Made by a program: the position numbers and the translations under genes
DNA from: Candidatus Peribacteraceae bacterium
Lineage (GTDB): Bacteria; Patescibacteriota; Gracilibacteria; Peribacterales; Peribacteraceae
Assembly: GCA_028703445.1 (NCBI GenBank)
Contig: JAQVMW010000001.1
Coordinates: 177,853-241,852 of the forward strand
DNA: 64,000 bases
Reading direction: 5' to 3'
The notes under the pieces: model-generated
Database searches by the model: none
Told to the model about the DNA's origin: nothing
What the model saw: the letters and a program-made list of their open reading frames with translations, nothing else
Part shown: piece by piece, positions 43,986 to 51,683 of the stretch
Numbering within the stretch: position 1 is the stretch's first letter
Layout of the letters: each line of letters begins with the position of its first letter

Positions 43986-43991
43986 ATTATA
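43986..43991 (-). promoter_or_regulatory. consensus -10 box, leaderless membrane protein gene
   Basis: On the minus strand TATAAT ends 7 nt before ATG 43978 and overlaps the other candidate ATG. Confidence 0.6.
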
Positions 43992-44015
43992 GCTCAACTA
44001 TTCCAAAAAATAACC

Positions 44016-44119
44016 GTCGCGAAGCCGTGGGTGGCTCCGCCGGGACCCATGGCTGGAGCGACACCGCTTAAGGGAAAAGAGAGCTCATGAGAGAAAAACC
44101 GCAGGTTTGTCTCTCATGA
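44016..44119 (+). ncRNA. two-hairpin structured element, copy B
   Basis: P1 GTCGC/GCGAC (44016-44020, 44058-44062) encloses GAA, P2 GCCGTGGGT/ACCCATGGC (44024-44032, 44045-44053, with one G-T pair) and TGGA. The linker TTAAGGGAAAAGAGAGC leads to P3 TCATGAGAG/CTCTCATGA (44085-44093, 44111-44119) with an inner AAACC/GGTTT stem. It ends 4 bp from the stop of rpsI, reading toward it. Confidence 0.7.
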
Positions 44120-44123
44120 ATCT

Positions 44124-44534
44124 TTATCGTTTCTGCCACTGCGGCGCACGACGGGCTCTTTTCAGGCCTGGCTTCTTGCGCTCCTTGATGCGCGCGTCGC
44201 GGCGAAGGTACCCGGCATGCTTGAGATCAGGGCGGAATTCAGGGTTGAGCAAGAGGAGTGCGCGGCTGATGCCATGGCGCACGGCGTCGGACTGGGCGGC
44301 CTTGCCGCCGCCACGGGTGGTTACATCCACATCCAGACGTCCCTTCAGATTCGAGAGCGCAATAGGTGACAGTGCGTTTTCGACCAGGAACACCGTGTGA
44401 AAGTACTCCTTGATCTTGAGTCCGTTCACAGAGGCTTCACCGGAACCTCCTTCGTAGATCTTCACATGGGCGATGGCCGTCTTGCGCTTGCCGATTCCGC
44501 TGAAGTACTGCCGCTTTTTTTCATTAGACTGCAT
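44124..44534 (-). CDS. rpsI: 30S ribosomal protein S9
   Basis: 136 residues, normal length. It sits in the head of the small subunit, its C-terminal tail reaching the P-site tRNA. GKRKTAIAHVKI near the start and the basic tail ending RRAPQWQKR (usually KxR) are characteristic. It follows rplM by 3 bp, as in most bacteria, and is the last gene of the minus-strand cluster. Confidence 0.95.
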   Translation of the reverse strand: MQSNEKKRQYFSGIGKRKTAIAHVKIYEGGSGEASVNGLKIKEYFHTVFLVENALSPIALSNLKGRLDVDVTTRGGGKAAQSDAVRHGISRALLLLNPEFRPDLKHAGYLRRDARIKERKKPGLKRARRAPQWQKR

Positions 44535-44537
44535 AAA

Positions 44538-44963
44538 TTATCGAAGGGAAGTGGGGATGGGTTTCTGCGCCTCGAACGTATGGAGGGCACCCTTGAAAAC
44601 GTGCAGACGCTTGAGGGAAACCGGGCGCAACCGGTTATTGGGCAGCATGTTGCGAATGGAACCCTTGATGAGTTCTGTCGGAGCTTCCTCGAACATCCTC
44701 TGCAGAGGAATCGCGCGCAAATGCCCCAAATATCCCGAGTGCGAGTAGTACGTCTTGCGGCGGAACTTCGCCGGGGTGAAGGAGAGCTTCTCTGCATTGA
44801 TGATGACGACATGGTCACCGAAAGCCTGATGCGGGGAGAAGGCAGGCTTGTGCTTGCCCTGGAGCAGCAAGGCAACGCGCGCGGCGAGCCGACCGAGCAC
44901 CTGACCTTCCGCATCGATCAGCAGCCAGCGGGGGGCCTGCGGTTTTGGAGTAGAAGTCTTCAT
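44538..44963 (-). CDS. rplM: 50S ribosomal protein L13
   Basis: 141 residues. An early assembly protein of the large subunit. WLLIDAEGQVLGRLAARVALLLQGK and the GDHVVIINAEKLSFT segment match the family core; YYSHSGYLGHLRAIPLQRMFE follows. Its start overlaps the rplQ stop by 4 nt, so translation is probably coupled. Confidence 0.95.
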   Translation of the reverse strand: MKTSTPKPQAPRWLLIDAEGQVLGRLAARVALLLQGKHKPAFSPHQAFGDHVVIINAEKLSFTPAKFRRKTYYSHSGYLGHLRAIPLQRMFEEAPTELIKGSIRNMLPNNRLRPVSLKRLHVFKGALHTFEAQKPIPTSLR

Positions 44964-45376
44964 TTCTTTGAAGAGGAACGGGGCTTCTTTGTTTTTTTCG
45001 GCTCCACCGTGACAGCTTCACCTTCCACAAGCATCAGATCAACGAGTGGCGCTCCATCACCCATGCGGGACCCCACCGGCACGGTGCGTGTGAGACCGGA
45101 AGCAACAGAGGCGAACCGCTTCACGTAGACCTCCATGATCTTGCGACTCGCGTTCTTGTCGGTCACCACACGATTGATGGCACGTATGGCATTACGAGGA
45201 GCGGTGGATTTCGCTATGGCAACCAGCGTATCGACCATGGGTGCCACTACCTGCGCGCGGCGCTTCGTCGTCCGGACCTGTTCGTACAGGAGCAGGGATG
45301 TCAGCAGATTTCGCTTGAACATCCGCCCGTGAGCGGGTTTGAGACCGAGCCGGTGGCGGGAGAGGCGATGACGCAT
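44960..45376 (-). CDS. rplQ: 50S ribosomal protein L17
   Basis: 138 residues. It lies at the exit-tunnel side of the large subunit. MRHRLSRHRLGLKPAHGRMFKRNLL is the standard N-terminus; the C-terminal ~25 residues (PKKTKKPRSSSKK) are a basic extension. Between rpoA and rplM. The leader is pyrimidine-rich with no Shine-Dalgarno. Confidence 0.95.
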   Translation of the reverse strand: MRHRLSRHRLGLKPAHGRMFKRNLLTSLLLYEQVRTTKRRAQVVAPMVDTLVAIAKSTAPRNAIRAINRVVTDKNASRKIMEVYVKRFASVASGLTRTVPVGSRMGDGAPLVDLMLVEGEAVTVEPKKTKKPRSSSKK

Positions 45377-45438
45377 GAAGAGGAGAGGCGCAGAGCCACG
45401 GCGGTCGCGACCGCCGTGGCAGAGTAAGGAAAAACCGC

Positions 45439-46434
45439 TTAGTTGTCCAAAGATTCGTCGGAGAGTTTGAGACCACGCTCGGCGAGAGTCAGTTTCACTT
45501 CATCCAAGGCCTTGGCTCCGAATCCACGGAAATTGCTGAGCGCCGCCTCGGTGCATTTGGTGAGTTGCTCGATCGAACCCACGCCCGCATTGATGAGAGC
45601 ATTGAGCGTGCGGGGCGAGAAATTGAGAATTTCAATTGGCGTGTAGCTCTCCTTCGCGCCCGTATCTATCCCCGTTTCGCCTACCTGCGGCCCTGCGCGC
45701 GAGAAATCGGCAATGAACTCGGGCTCCACAACCTTCTCGGAACTGCCAAAGTACTCGAAGTAGCTCTTGAGAAGCTGCGATGCAAACTGCACCGCCTCCT
45801 CGGCCGAGAGGGACCCGTTGGTCTGCACGTCGAGGATGAGCTTCTCCAGATCCGTGCGCTGCCCCACGCGAGCGGTCTCCACGCTGAAACGCACTTTCTC
45901 GACGGGACTGAAAATCGCATCGATGTGGATGAGCCCGGGTTCGTTCTGCTTCTTGTTGCGCTCGGCGGCAGGCGCGTACCCGACCCCCTTGCCAACCGTG
46001 ATCTGCATGTCGATCGCTCCGCCCTTCTCGATGGTGAGGATGGGCAGATCCTTGTTCATGATCTCGATGTCGGACGAGACTTTCAGATCCTCAGCCGTCA
46101 CGACTTTCGGGCCCTTGACCTGCAGCGTGATCACCTCCAGATCCTTGTTGTGTTTGCGCATTTTGAGACACTTCAAGTTGAGCCCGACATCCACCATGTT
46201 CTCCTGCACGCCCTTGATCGTGGAATACTCATGCTGGGCGCCTTGTATGCGCATCGAGAGCACTGCGGCTCCAGGCAAGCTGGAGAGCAGCGCGCGTCTC
46301 AACGCGTTCCCGAGAGTCATCCCGTAGCCGGGCGGGAGCGGCCCGATCGCGAAGATCGCGTGGGTGGAATCCCCTTTCGTCACCGGCGTGACACTGTAGG
46401 TGGGGAGACCTATTTCTTCCTGAATGATGTGCAT
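45439..46434 (-). CDS. rpoA: RNA polymerase alpha subunit
   Basis: 331 residues. The N-terminal dimerisation/assembly domain has GPLPPGYGMTLGNALRRALLSSLPGAAV. The C-terminal domain, which binds UP elements and activators, has LNFSPRTLNALINAGVGSIEQL and the helix-hairpin-helix FRGFGAKALDEVK. ATG 46434 (MHIIQEEIG) gives the usual N-terminus. It follows rpsD, the classical alpha-operon order. Confidence 0.96.
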   Translation of the reverse strand: MHIIQEEIGLPTYSVTPVTKGDSTHAIFAIGPLPPGYGMTLGNALRRALLSSLPGAAVLSMRIQGAQHEYSTIKGVQENMVDVGLNLKCLKMRKHNKDLEVITLQVKGPKVVTAEDLKVSSDIEIMNKDLPILTIEKGGAIDMQITVGKGVGYAPAAERNKKQNEPGLIHIDAIFSPVEKVRFSVETARVGQRTDLEKLILDVQTNGSLSAEEAVQFASQLLKSYFEYFGSSEKVVEPEFIADFSRAGPQVGETGIDTGAKESYTPIEILNFSPRTLNALINAGVGSIEQLTKCTEAALSNFRGFGAKALDEVKLTLAERGLKLSDESLDN

Positions 46435-46507
46435 AAGACGGGAAGGAAGGAAATGGGTGCCCCGCATCTTTGCGCAGCAAAGGTGCGGGGAAAGGGATGA
46501 ACCGGGT

Positions 46508-47125
46508 TTACGTACGAGAGTAGAACTCCACCACTTGCCGGACGTCGATGGCCTGCTCGGCGTCTTCGGGCAGCGGGAGGGACACGATTTCGACTTTCAT
46601 GGCGCCGTTATCGACCTTGAGCCACTTGGGCGGCATATATTTCTCGTGGGCATCGATGATCGTGCCATAGATGGGGGACCGCTTGTTGCGCTCGCGCAGC
46701 ACGATCACCTCACCGGGACGCACGCGGTATGACGGAACGGATACGCGCACGCCGTTCACCTGAAAGTGCCCGTGACTCACGAACTGTCGTGCCTGCATGC
46801 GCGTGAGCGCCAACCCGGCTCTGTAAACGACGTTATCGAGACGACGCTCCAGAAATTGCTTGAACGTCTCGCCCGTCTGGCCCTCCTTCTTGGTGGCCTC
46901 GGCGTAGAGAATGCGGAACTGCCGCTCAGAAAGGCCATACATGTCACGGGCCTTCTGCTTCTCCTTGAGTTGTTTGCAGTACTCCGATGGGCGCGTGGGA
47001 CGCGTCTTGGGTCCTTTGCCCGGACCGTAGGGCTTACGCTGCAGGATCTTGTCGTACTTATCCGCCCCGTAGATGTTCGCACCCTGCCGACGGCACCGTT
47101 TTGCCTTTGGACCTGTATATTTCAT
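46508..47125 (-). CDS. rpsD: 30S ribosomal protein S4
   Basis: 205 residues. Primary 16S rRNA binder in 30S assembly. KYTGPKAKRCRRQGANIYG opens a zinc-free N-terminus (a single Cys there). The S4 RNA-binding domain is LERRLDNVVYRAGLALTRMQARQFVSHGHFQVNG. ATG 47125 gives the family start. The spacer upstream (47168-47250) carries inverted word repeats. Confidence 0.95.
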   Translation of the reverse strand: MKYTGPKAKRCRRQGANIYGADKYDKILQRKPYGPGKGPKTRPTRPSEYCKQLKEKQKARDMYGLSERQFRILYAEATKKEGQTGETFKQFLERRLDNVVYRAGLALTRMQARQFVSHGHFQVNGVRVSVPSYRVRPGEVIVLRERNKRSPIYGTIIDAHEKYMPPKWLKVDNGAMKVEIVSLPLPEDAEQAIDVRQVVEFYSRT

Positions 47126-47167
47126 AGGGAGATGTTGAGAGGAGTGAAAAATGAAGATTTCCTGCAG

Positions 47168-47250
47168 AAGTTTCGAGTTGTGAGTCTCGAGTTTTGAGTC
47201 TCGAGTTTTGAGCTTCGAATGCCCGTGACTCGCCACTCATGACTCATAAC
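47168..47250. repeat. spacer of GAGTTGTGAGTC-type words with inverted copies
   Basis: Direct repeats of TCGAGTTTTGAGTC/GAGTTGTGAGTC are followed by inverted forms (GACTCATAAC, CACTCATGACTC). The spacer between rpsK and rpsD can therefore fold into a hairpin. The same words fill the rpsN-rpsH spacer. Confidence 0.6.
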
Positions 47251-47303
47251 TTGCCCGGTATCTGTGGAGAAAATGAAAAGCGTCATAGAGAGAGAAAAGT
47301 ACA

Positions 47304-47822
47304 TCACACGCGTCGCCGTCCGGGCGGACGCACGCCGCCATGGGGAATCGACGTCGTATCGATGATGGCATCAAGATTGAGGCCGGCGCTCTGGAGCCCC
47401 CGAATGGACTGTTCCCGCCCGGGTCCGAGACCTTTCACCTCCACCGTCACTGATTGAATTCCATAACCCTGCACCCTCTCTGTCGCTTTCTCGGCCGCAA
47501 CCTTCGCCGCGTAGGGAGTAGATTTGCGGGTGCCCTTGAAACCAGCCATACCGGCGCTGCACCCCCCGAGCTTGTTGCCCTGGAGATCCGTGAAGGTGAC
47601 AATCGTATTGTTCTCGCCGGCATGGATGCAGACGCGCGCCTGAGGCACGGTCCTTTTGATCTTCTTGCGGCGAACCTTGGGGTTCACCTTGGTATCCGCG
47701 CCTTCGGCGCTCACTTCAGAGGCCTCAAGTTGTTCCGTGAGCGACAGACCCTTCTTGGGGGTGGAGTCTTCCGCGGACTTGGCAGAGGAGGAAGCCGGTG
47801 TCTTGGGAATGAAATCAGCCAT
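47304..47822 (-). CDS. rpsK: 30S ribosomal protein S11 with N-terminal extension
   Basis: 172 residues against about 125-130 usually. Residues ~1-50 are a Ser/Ala/Glu/Lys-rich extension that looks disordered; the S11 core follows: ARVCIHAGENNTIVTFTDLQGN, AGFKGTRKSTPYAA and VKGLGPGREQSIRGL, then GVRPPGRRRV. It is in the platform of the small subunit near the mRNA exit. Confidence 0.95.
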   Translation of the reverse strand: MADFIPKTPASSSAKSAEDSTPKKGLSLTEQLEASEVSAEGADTKVNPKVRRKKIKRTVPQARVCIHAGENNTIVTFTDLQGNKLGGCSAGMAGFKGTRKSTPYAAKVAAEKATERVQGYGIQSVTVEVKGLGPGREQSIRGLQSAGLNLDAIIDTTSIPHGGVRPPGRRRV

Positions 47823-47838
47823 AGCGGAGTGAGGGGGT

Positions 47839-48219
47839 TTAAGTCTTCGTGAGCGTCAAACGACCGGAGAGACCTGTCTTCTTCTTGCCACGTTTCGTGC
47901 GAGCATTGCGGCGCGAAGTCTGGCCGCGCACCGGCAACTTCTTGCGATGGCGGTAGCCGCGCCACGTGCCGATATCCTGCAGACGCTTCACATCCATCGA
48001 CACCTTGCGCGTGAGCTCGCCTTCCACCGTCTCGCGCTCCACTCTCGCGCGAATACGCGCCTGTTCCTCTTCCGTGAGGGCATCTGCTTTCTTGGCAGAA
48101 GGGATGCGAAGTTCCTGCAAAATTTTGGAAGCCAGCGGACGCCCGATACCCTTGACGTGCGTCAGGGCGATGACGATGTGCTTCTGGCCGGGGAGGACGA
48201 CTCCGGAAACGCGGATCAT
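47839..48219 (-). CDS. rpsM: 30S ribosomal protein S13
   Basis: 126 residues. It bridges to the large subunit (B1) in the 30S head. RVSGVVLPGQKHIVIALTHVKGIG and the HhH region are canonical, and the tail GYRHRKKLPVRGQTSRRNARTKRG contacts P-site tRNA. ATG 48219 (MIRVSG) is chosen. It is 34 bp after rpmJ. Confidence 0.95.
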   Translation of the reverse strand: MIRVSGVVLPGQKHIVIALTHVKGIGRPLASKILQELRIPSAKKADALTEEEQARIRARVERETVEGELTRKVSMDVKRLQDIGTWRGYRHRKKLPVRGQTSRRNARTKRGKKKTGLSGRLTLTKT

Positions 48220-48253
48220 AAGGAGAGAAAAGTGGAAGGTTGAAAGTGGAAAG

Positions 48254-48385
48254 TCAGCCTTGGCGCTGTTTGTGCTTCGGATTCTTGGGACAGACAATGC
48301 GACGCACCATTTTGCCCTTGCCGCTCCTGCGAATGACGAGGCGACAATCTTTGCAGATGGGCTTGGCGGAAGCACGGACTTTCAT
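48254..48385 (-). CDS. rpmJ: 50S ribosomal protein L36
   Basis: 43 residues, too short for many gene finders. [20 protein letters not shown] begins it; Cys11 and Cys14, then Cys32 and the His in NPKHKQ form the zinc ribbon, so this is the zinc-binding form. It lies between infA and rpsM, the standard position. Confidence 0.95.
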   Translation of the reverse strand: MKVRASAKPICKDCRLVIRRSGKGKMVRRIVCPKNPKHKQRQG

Positions 48386-48408
48386 GAGAGGTAAAAGAGA
48401 AGGAAAAT

Positions 48409-48681
48409 TCAGGGAGCTGGTACGGTCGCAGGACCGGGGAGAGGACGATCTGACGAGAAGCGGTAGACGATGCGTCCTTTTTTGAGATCATAGGGCGTCA
48501 TCTCCACTTTCACCCGGTCGCCGGGGAGGATGCGAACGCGATTCACTCGCATACGCCCGGCCAAGTGGCAGAGGAGTTCGTGGTTCTTAGCCTGGTCACT
48601 CGTGATACGGACTCGGAACATGGCGTTTGGAAAAGTCTCTTCCACCACGCCGATGAGTTCGATCACGTCCTGTTTAGACAC
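48409..48681 (-). CDS. infA: translation initiation factor IF-1
   Basis: 90 residues, with a short extra tail. OB-fold protein that occupies the ribosomal A site during initiation. [25 protein letters not shown], then [35 protein letters not shown] are family hallmarks. GTG 48681 gives the standard N-terminus (MSKQDVIE); TTG 48690 is an alternative. An upstream TATAAT (minus strand, 48803-48808) would imply a leader of about 115 nt, unusual in this genome. Confidence 0.93.
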   Translation of the reverse strand: MSKQDVIELIGVVEETFPNAMFRVRITSDQAKNHELLCHLAGRMRVNRVRILPGDRVKVEMTPYDLKKGRIVYRFSSDRPLPGPATVPAP

Positions 48682-48690
48682 AGATCGCAA

Positions 48691-48898
48691 GAAAAAACAC
48701 GAACCAAAGCCGAGGCATCCTACAGAGCGGTTTCTATGCCAGCAAGCAATTGGCTGCCCTTTTCTTAGGAAGATGGAAATTTGTATTGCGAAATATACAA
48801 AGTATTATATAAACATATTAACTGCGATTCGCGATCACACTTTGACATCGTACACATGTGGACACAGCGAAAACAGCGTTCTTGCATATAAACAACCA
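48691..48898. other. AT-rich spacer upstream of infA
   Basis: No gene seen. It has an AT-rich core (about 48771-48830) with a TTGTAT/ATACAA hairpin (48780-48799) and, on the minus strand, TATAAT at 48803-48808 that may drive infA. The structured element copy C follows directly. Confidence 0.4.
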
Positions 48899-48999
48899 TC
48901 GCGAAGCGGTGGGTGGCTTCGACGGGACCCACCGCTGGAGCGACTCAAATAAGGGAAAGGTGGGCTCGCGGGAGGGAAACCGTAGGTTGCCCTTCCGCG
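48899..48999 (+). ncRNA. two-hairpin structured element, copy C
   Basis: P1 TCGC/GCGA (48899-48902, 48940-48943) encloses GAA, P2 GCGGTGGGT/ACCCACCGC (48906-48914, 48927-48935) and TGGA. Linker ATAAGGGAAAGGTGGGC. P3 is a 10-bp stem (48967-48976, 48990-48999, one G-T pair) with an inner AACC/GGTT stem and GTA loop. A TATAAA at 48887-48892 ends 6 nt before P1, so transcription could begin at its first base. It ends 1 bp from the map stop. Confidence 0.7.
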
Positions 49000-49000
49000 C

Positions 49001-49747
49001 TCAAGTCAGTACCTCATTGCTACCCGGAAGTACGAGCAACGTATGTTCGAAGTGCGCGATCAGTGCATGATCCTTTGCGTAAATCGCCCATCCGTCATCG
49101 CCTTCGACAATGGCATCGCTCCCGGCCGAAATGATGGGCTCGATGGCGATGAGCGTCATCGCAGGCAGCACAGGACCGGTTTTCGCCGTTCCGACGTTTG
49201 GAATATCGGGGTATTGGTGCAGTGTCGTGCCGACTCCATGTCCCGTCAGGGCACGTATCGGGGAAAATCCGCGCGCACGCGCCACTTTCTCCACGGTCGC
49301 GGAAATATCGCCCACGTGCACACCCGCCTTCACAATCGCAATGGCCTCTGTAAGAGCATCTTTCGAGGTATCCATGAGACGCTGCGCGAGTGAGGAAATG
49401 GCGCCGACAGGAACCGTCACGCAGGCATCGGTATTGAGACCGTCAAAGACAACCCCGCAATCAATCGAAATGATGTCGCCTTCTCTGAGCTCCTCCGATC
49501 CTGGAATGCCGTGCACGCAGACATCGTTCACGGACGTACAGAGCGTTGCCGGAAAACCCTGATACCCCTTGAACCCCGGAATCCCTCCATGGTCGCGGAT
49601 GAAGGTTTCTGCCATGGAATCGAGAAAACCCGTCGTGATTCCCGGTTCCACGAGCGCGGAAACGTGCGCAAGGCAGTCATGGAGAATCCCACCGCTCTTG
49701 CGCAGGGAAGCGACTTCCTGCTCGTTGAAGATCTGAAAACGGGACAT
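49001..49747 (-). CDS. map: methionine aminopeptidase type I
   Basis: 248 residues. It removes the initiator Met. The pita-bread fold shows IPGFKGYQGFPATLCTSVNDVCVHGIP (substrate His), ISIDCGVVFDGLNTDACVT (metal Asp pair), TGHGVGTTLHQYPDIPN (metal His) and TLIAIEPIISAG (metal Glu). It has its own leaderless promoter (TATACT 6 nt upstream) inside the cluster. Element copy C adjoins its stop. Confidence 0.95.
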   Translation of the reverse strand: MSRFQIFNEQEVASLRKSGGILHDCLAHVSALVEPGITTGFLDSMAETFIRDHGGIPGFKGYQGFPATLCTSVNDVCVHGIPGSEELREGDIISIDCGVVFDGLNTDACVTVPVGAISSLAQRLMDTSKDALTEAIAIVKAGVHVGDISATVEKVARARGFSPIRALTGHGVGTTLHQYPDIPNVGTAKTGPVLPAMTLIAIEPIISAGSDAIVEGDDGWAIYAKDHALIAHFEHTLLVLPGSNEVLT

Positions 49748-49753
49748 ACGAAG

Positions 49754-49759
49754 AGTATA
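49754..49759 (-). promoter_or_regulatory. -10 box of map (leaderless)
   Basis: On the minus strand TATACT ends 6 nt before ATG 49747. Confidence 0.55.
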
Positions 49760-49885
49760 GCTTCTTAGCTGATTAGCTTCTTAGCTGATTAGCTTCTTAG
49801 CTTCTTAGAACAGGAAATCAACTTTTTTCAATGAAGGGGGCTCGAAAGTGAAACCTAAGAAGTTAAGAAGCTACAATCTAAGAAG
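49760..49885. repeat. spacer of TTAGCTTCTTAG words with inverted copies
   Basis: TTAGCTTCTTAGCTGA-type words repeat at 49760-49808, and their inverses (CTAAGAAGTTAAGAAGCTA, CTAAGAAGC) at 49855-49885. The two blocks can pair across about 45 bp. Similar words occur at 54859-54895 and 55141-55160. Confidence 0.65.
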
Positions 49886-50008
49886 CTTTCTCATCGCTTC
49901 ATACACCTCCTCCCCCGTCCCCCGCCAACTCCTTCATGAAACGCCTTCCTGCTCCCGATCAATGAAAAACGGGGGGCGGCGATTGAGCGTCGTCCCCCTC
50001 ATCGATCC

Positions 50009-50191
50009 TCAGCCTCCGAAAAGGCCGATGATATAGGTGATGGCTGCGAGAGTGAGGCAAATGAGCGCCCCCCCTCCGGTGACCCGGCGATCAAATCGCC
50101 AGGAAGATTTGTTCAAACGCACCAAGAGGTAGGCGAAGAACCACGCTGCAGCCAGCGCCAAGAAACACGCAGCAAGTGCACTCATACTCAT
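50009..50191 (-). CDS. small two-TM hypothetical protein
   Basis: 60 residues (58 from the second ATG at 50185). Two hydrophobic segments (~5-24 and ~40-58) with a basic loop RLNKSSWRFDRRVTGG between them. AAAGGG lies about 8 nt before the second ATG, one of the few Shine-Dalgarno-like sites here. It lies between adk and map. Function unknown; a real small membrane protein is plausible. Confidence 0.45.
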   Translation of the reverse strand: MSMSALAACFLALAAAWFFAYLLVRLNKSSWRFDRRVTGGGALICLTLAAITYIIGLFGG

Positions 50192-50261
50192 CCCTTTCGC
50201 GCTGGGGTTTCGTATCGTTGAAATGATCGACTAAGCATCTTTACTTTCAAATTGGTATTTG

Positions 50262-50828
50262 TCAATGACCGATTGCCACCTTTCTGACAAGCTCAAATAC
50301 CTCTTCCATTGAACCTCTTCCATCCACTTCGGTCAGCTTGCCCTGTGCCTTGTACCGCTCGATGACGGTTTTCGTCTTCTCGACGAACGTCTTCATGCGG
50401 CGGCGAATGACCGCTTCATCGGCATCATCTTTGCGGCCTTCGACCTTGGCCCGGCCGAGGATGCGCTTCACCCCCTCCTCCTCCGTGAGCTTTATCTCGA
50501 TGCAATGAAATTCACGGCCCACTTCGCCCATGATCTGATCAAAAGACCTCATCTGCTCTTCGTCGCGCGGAATGCCGTCGAAGAGGATCTTCTGGGTTTT
50601 GGGACGAGCCAGAATCGCCTCTTTGACCACCTGCATGATGATCTCGAAAGGAACCAGCTTGCCGACATCGATGAAGGACTTCACCGTCTTGCCGAGCGCG
50701 GAGCCCGAAGCCGCGATCTTCCGAAGCTCCCCGCCGGCCTCGAACTGTTCAAAACCGAACTCCGCGCAGAGCCTCTTGGCCTGCGTTCCTTTGCCACTGC
50801 CCTGAATTCCGAAGAGGACTAAATCCAT
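50262..50828 (-). CDS. adk: adenylate kinase
   Basis: 188 residues, the short-LID form (no zinc LID). It interconverts AMP+ATP and 2 ADP. P-loop GIQGSGKGTQAK, the AMP-binding region AGGELRKIAASGSALGK, ILFDGIPRDEEQM and the arginines in DEAVIRRRMKTF are visible. ATG 50828 is the canonical start; CATAAT lies 10 nt upstream. Confidence 0.93.
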   Translation of the reverse strand: MDLVLFGIQGSGKGTQAKRLCAEFGFEQFEAGGELRKIAASGSALGKTVKSFIDVGKLVPFEIIMQVVKEAILARPKTQKILFDGIPRDEEQMRSFDQIMGEVGREFHCIEIKLTEEEGVKRILGRAKVEGRKDDADEAVIRRRMKTFVEKTKTVIERYKAQGKLTEVDGRGSMEEVFELVRKVAIGH

Positions 50829-50895
50829 TGCGGATAGGATTATGAATAAAGAATAAAGAAGCAAGGCTCTTTGTGGTCGCGAACAGTTCTTTTGG

Positions 50896-51096
50896 TCAGA
50901 TACAAGGAGGATGTGTTTGAGCCGCGATGGCCTGTTCCCTGTCCATTCTACAAATGTTCTCCGCCGCCTCCGCACAAGCCACAGCATATGCTGTCTCAAT
51001 CCTTGCAACCCACGTGGGATTGTTCTGATTCATCCGAATTTCTTCCGCCCCTTCCCGACAACTTCTCATGAGCAATGCTTCCTGTACAGGATCCAT
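50896..51096 (-). CDS. small orphan protein in the spc region
   Basis: 66 residues, helical, with three Cys and a Met/Glu-rich start (MDPVQEALLMRSCREG). No known family. TACATT ends 6 nt before the ATG, the same leaderless spacing as in recognised genes, which supports it as real. It lies between the Cys-rich orphan and adk. Confidence 0.5.
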   Translation of the reverse strand: MDPVQEALLMRSCREGAEEIRMNQNNPTWVARIETAYAVACAEAAENICRMDREQAIAAQTHPPCI

Positions 51097-51102
51097 GATA
51101 AA

Positions 51103-51108
51103 AATGTA
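51103..51108 (-). promoter_or_regulatory. -10 box of small orphan (leaderless)
   Basis: On the minus strand TACATT ends 6 nt before ATG 51096. Confidence 0.4.
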
Positions 51109-51181
51109 CGCCGATGCTCATCAATCGACAACTTACGCCAACCAGAGAGGGGGAATGGCTTTAATACAAACAGCAAACACT

Positions 51182-51218
51182 CCCCTCTCCCGACAAGGAG
51201 CGCTATGAGGGAGAGGGG
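51182..51218. repeat. CCCCTCTCCC hairpin repeat
   Basis: CCCCTCTCCC (51182-51191) pairs with GGGAGAGGGG (51209-51218) over a 17-nt loop, followed by CTGGGGGTGAGG. A shorter relative lies at 59603-59621 in opposite orientation. Confidence 0.7.
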
Positions 51219-51277
51219 CTGGGGGTGAGGTCGGAAAAAATAAACAACACACAGCCCATATCTTCTCCTCCTATCTC

Positions 51278-51661
51278 TCACTCACCATGATTTGGATGAT
51301 TGGGGCAATCGGGCGTGCAACCATTATTTCCCGCGGCAATCATTGTTGAAGAGCAAAGAAAGCACAGTTCATGCCTCTCCTTGGAAATCTCCGTCTTTAA
51401 GTGTGCGCCCTCCAGATTGATCCTCGCTATTTCAGCCAATTGCTGGGTTTCAGCAGCTGCAAGAATGTCTGCTGCCGGTCCCTCATGGTTGTGGATGTCT
51501 TCAGGTAACAACAAGGCCTGGTTGCAGGTGCAGCGCCTTCGTGATTCCTCTGCAACGCGCGCAATAGTCTCGTCCCTTTCGGTTTTCTCTTGAGTGGTAA
51601 GTCTCTCCCGCTCCGGATCCGCCTTCGGAAGGATTCGGACTTGCGCTTCGGAGGATTTCAT
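51278..51661 (-). CDS. orphan protein with Cys/His C-terminus
   Basis: 127 residues from ATG 51661. The N-terminal part is charged (PERERLTTQEKTERDET), then RRRCTCNQALLL, and the C-terminus has CFLCSS and CTPDCPNHPNH, a pattern that could bind zinc. It follows secY by 22 bp, with a pyrimidine-rich leader, and is probably co-transcribed. No family recognised. Confidence 0.55.
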   Translation of the reverse strand: MKSSEAQVRILPKADPERERLTTQEKTERDETIARVAEESRRRCTCNQALLLPEDIHNHEGPAADILAAAETQQLAEIARINLEGAHLKTEISKERHELCFLCSSTMIAAGNNGCTPDCPNHPNHGE

Positions 51662-51683
51662 AGAAAAGAGAGAAAATGGAAAT

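Noticed and set aside
44085..44119. P3 of element copy B as a simple rho-independent terminator of rplM-rpsI
   Set aside because: No clean T-run follows on the minus strand, copy A is not downstream of a minus-strand gene, and the rest of the two-hairpin structure is conserved too.
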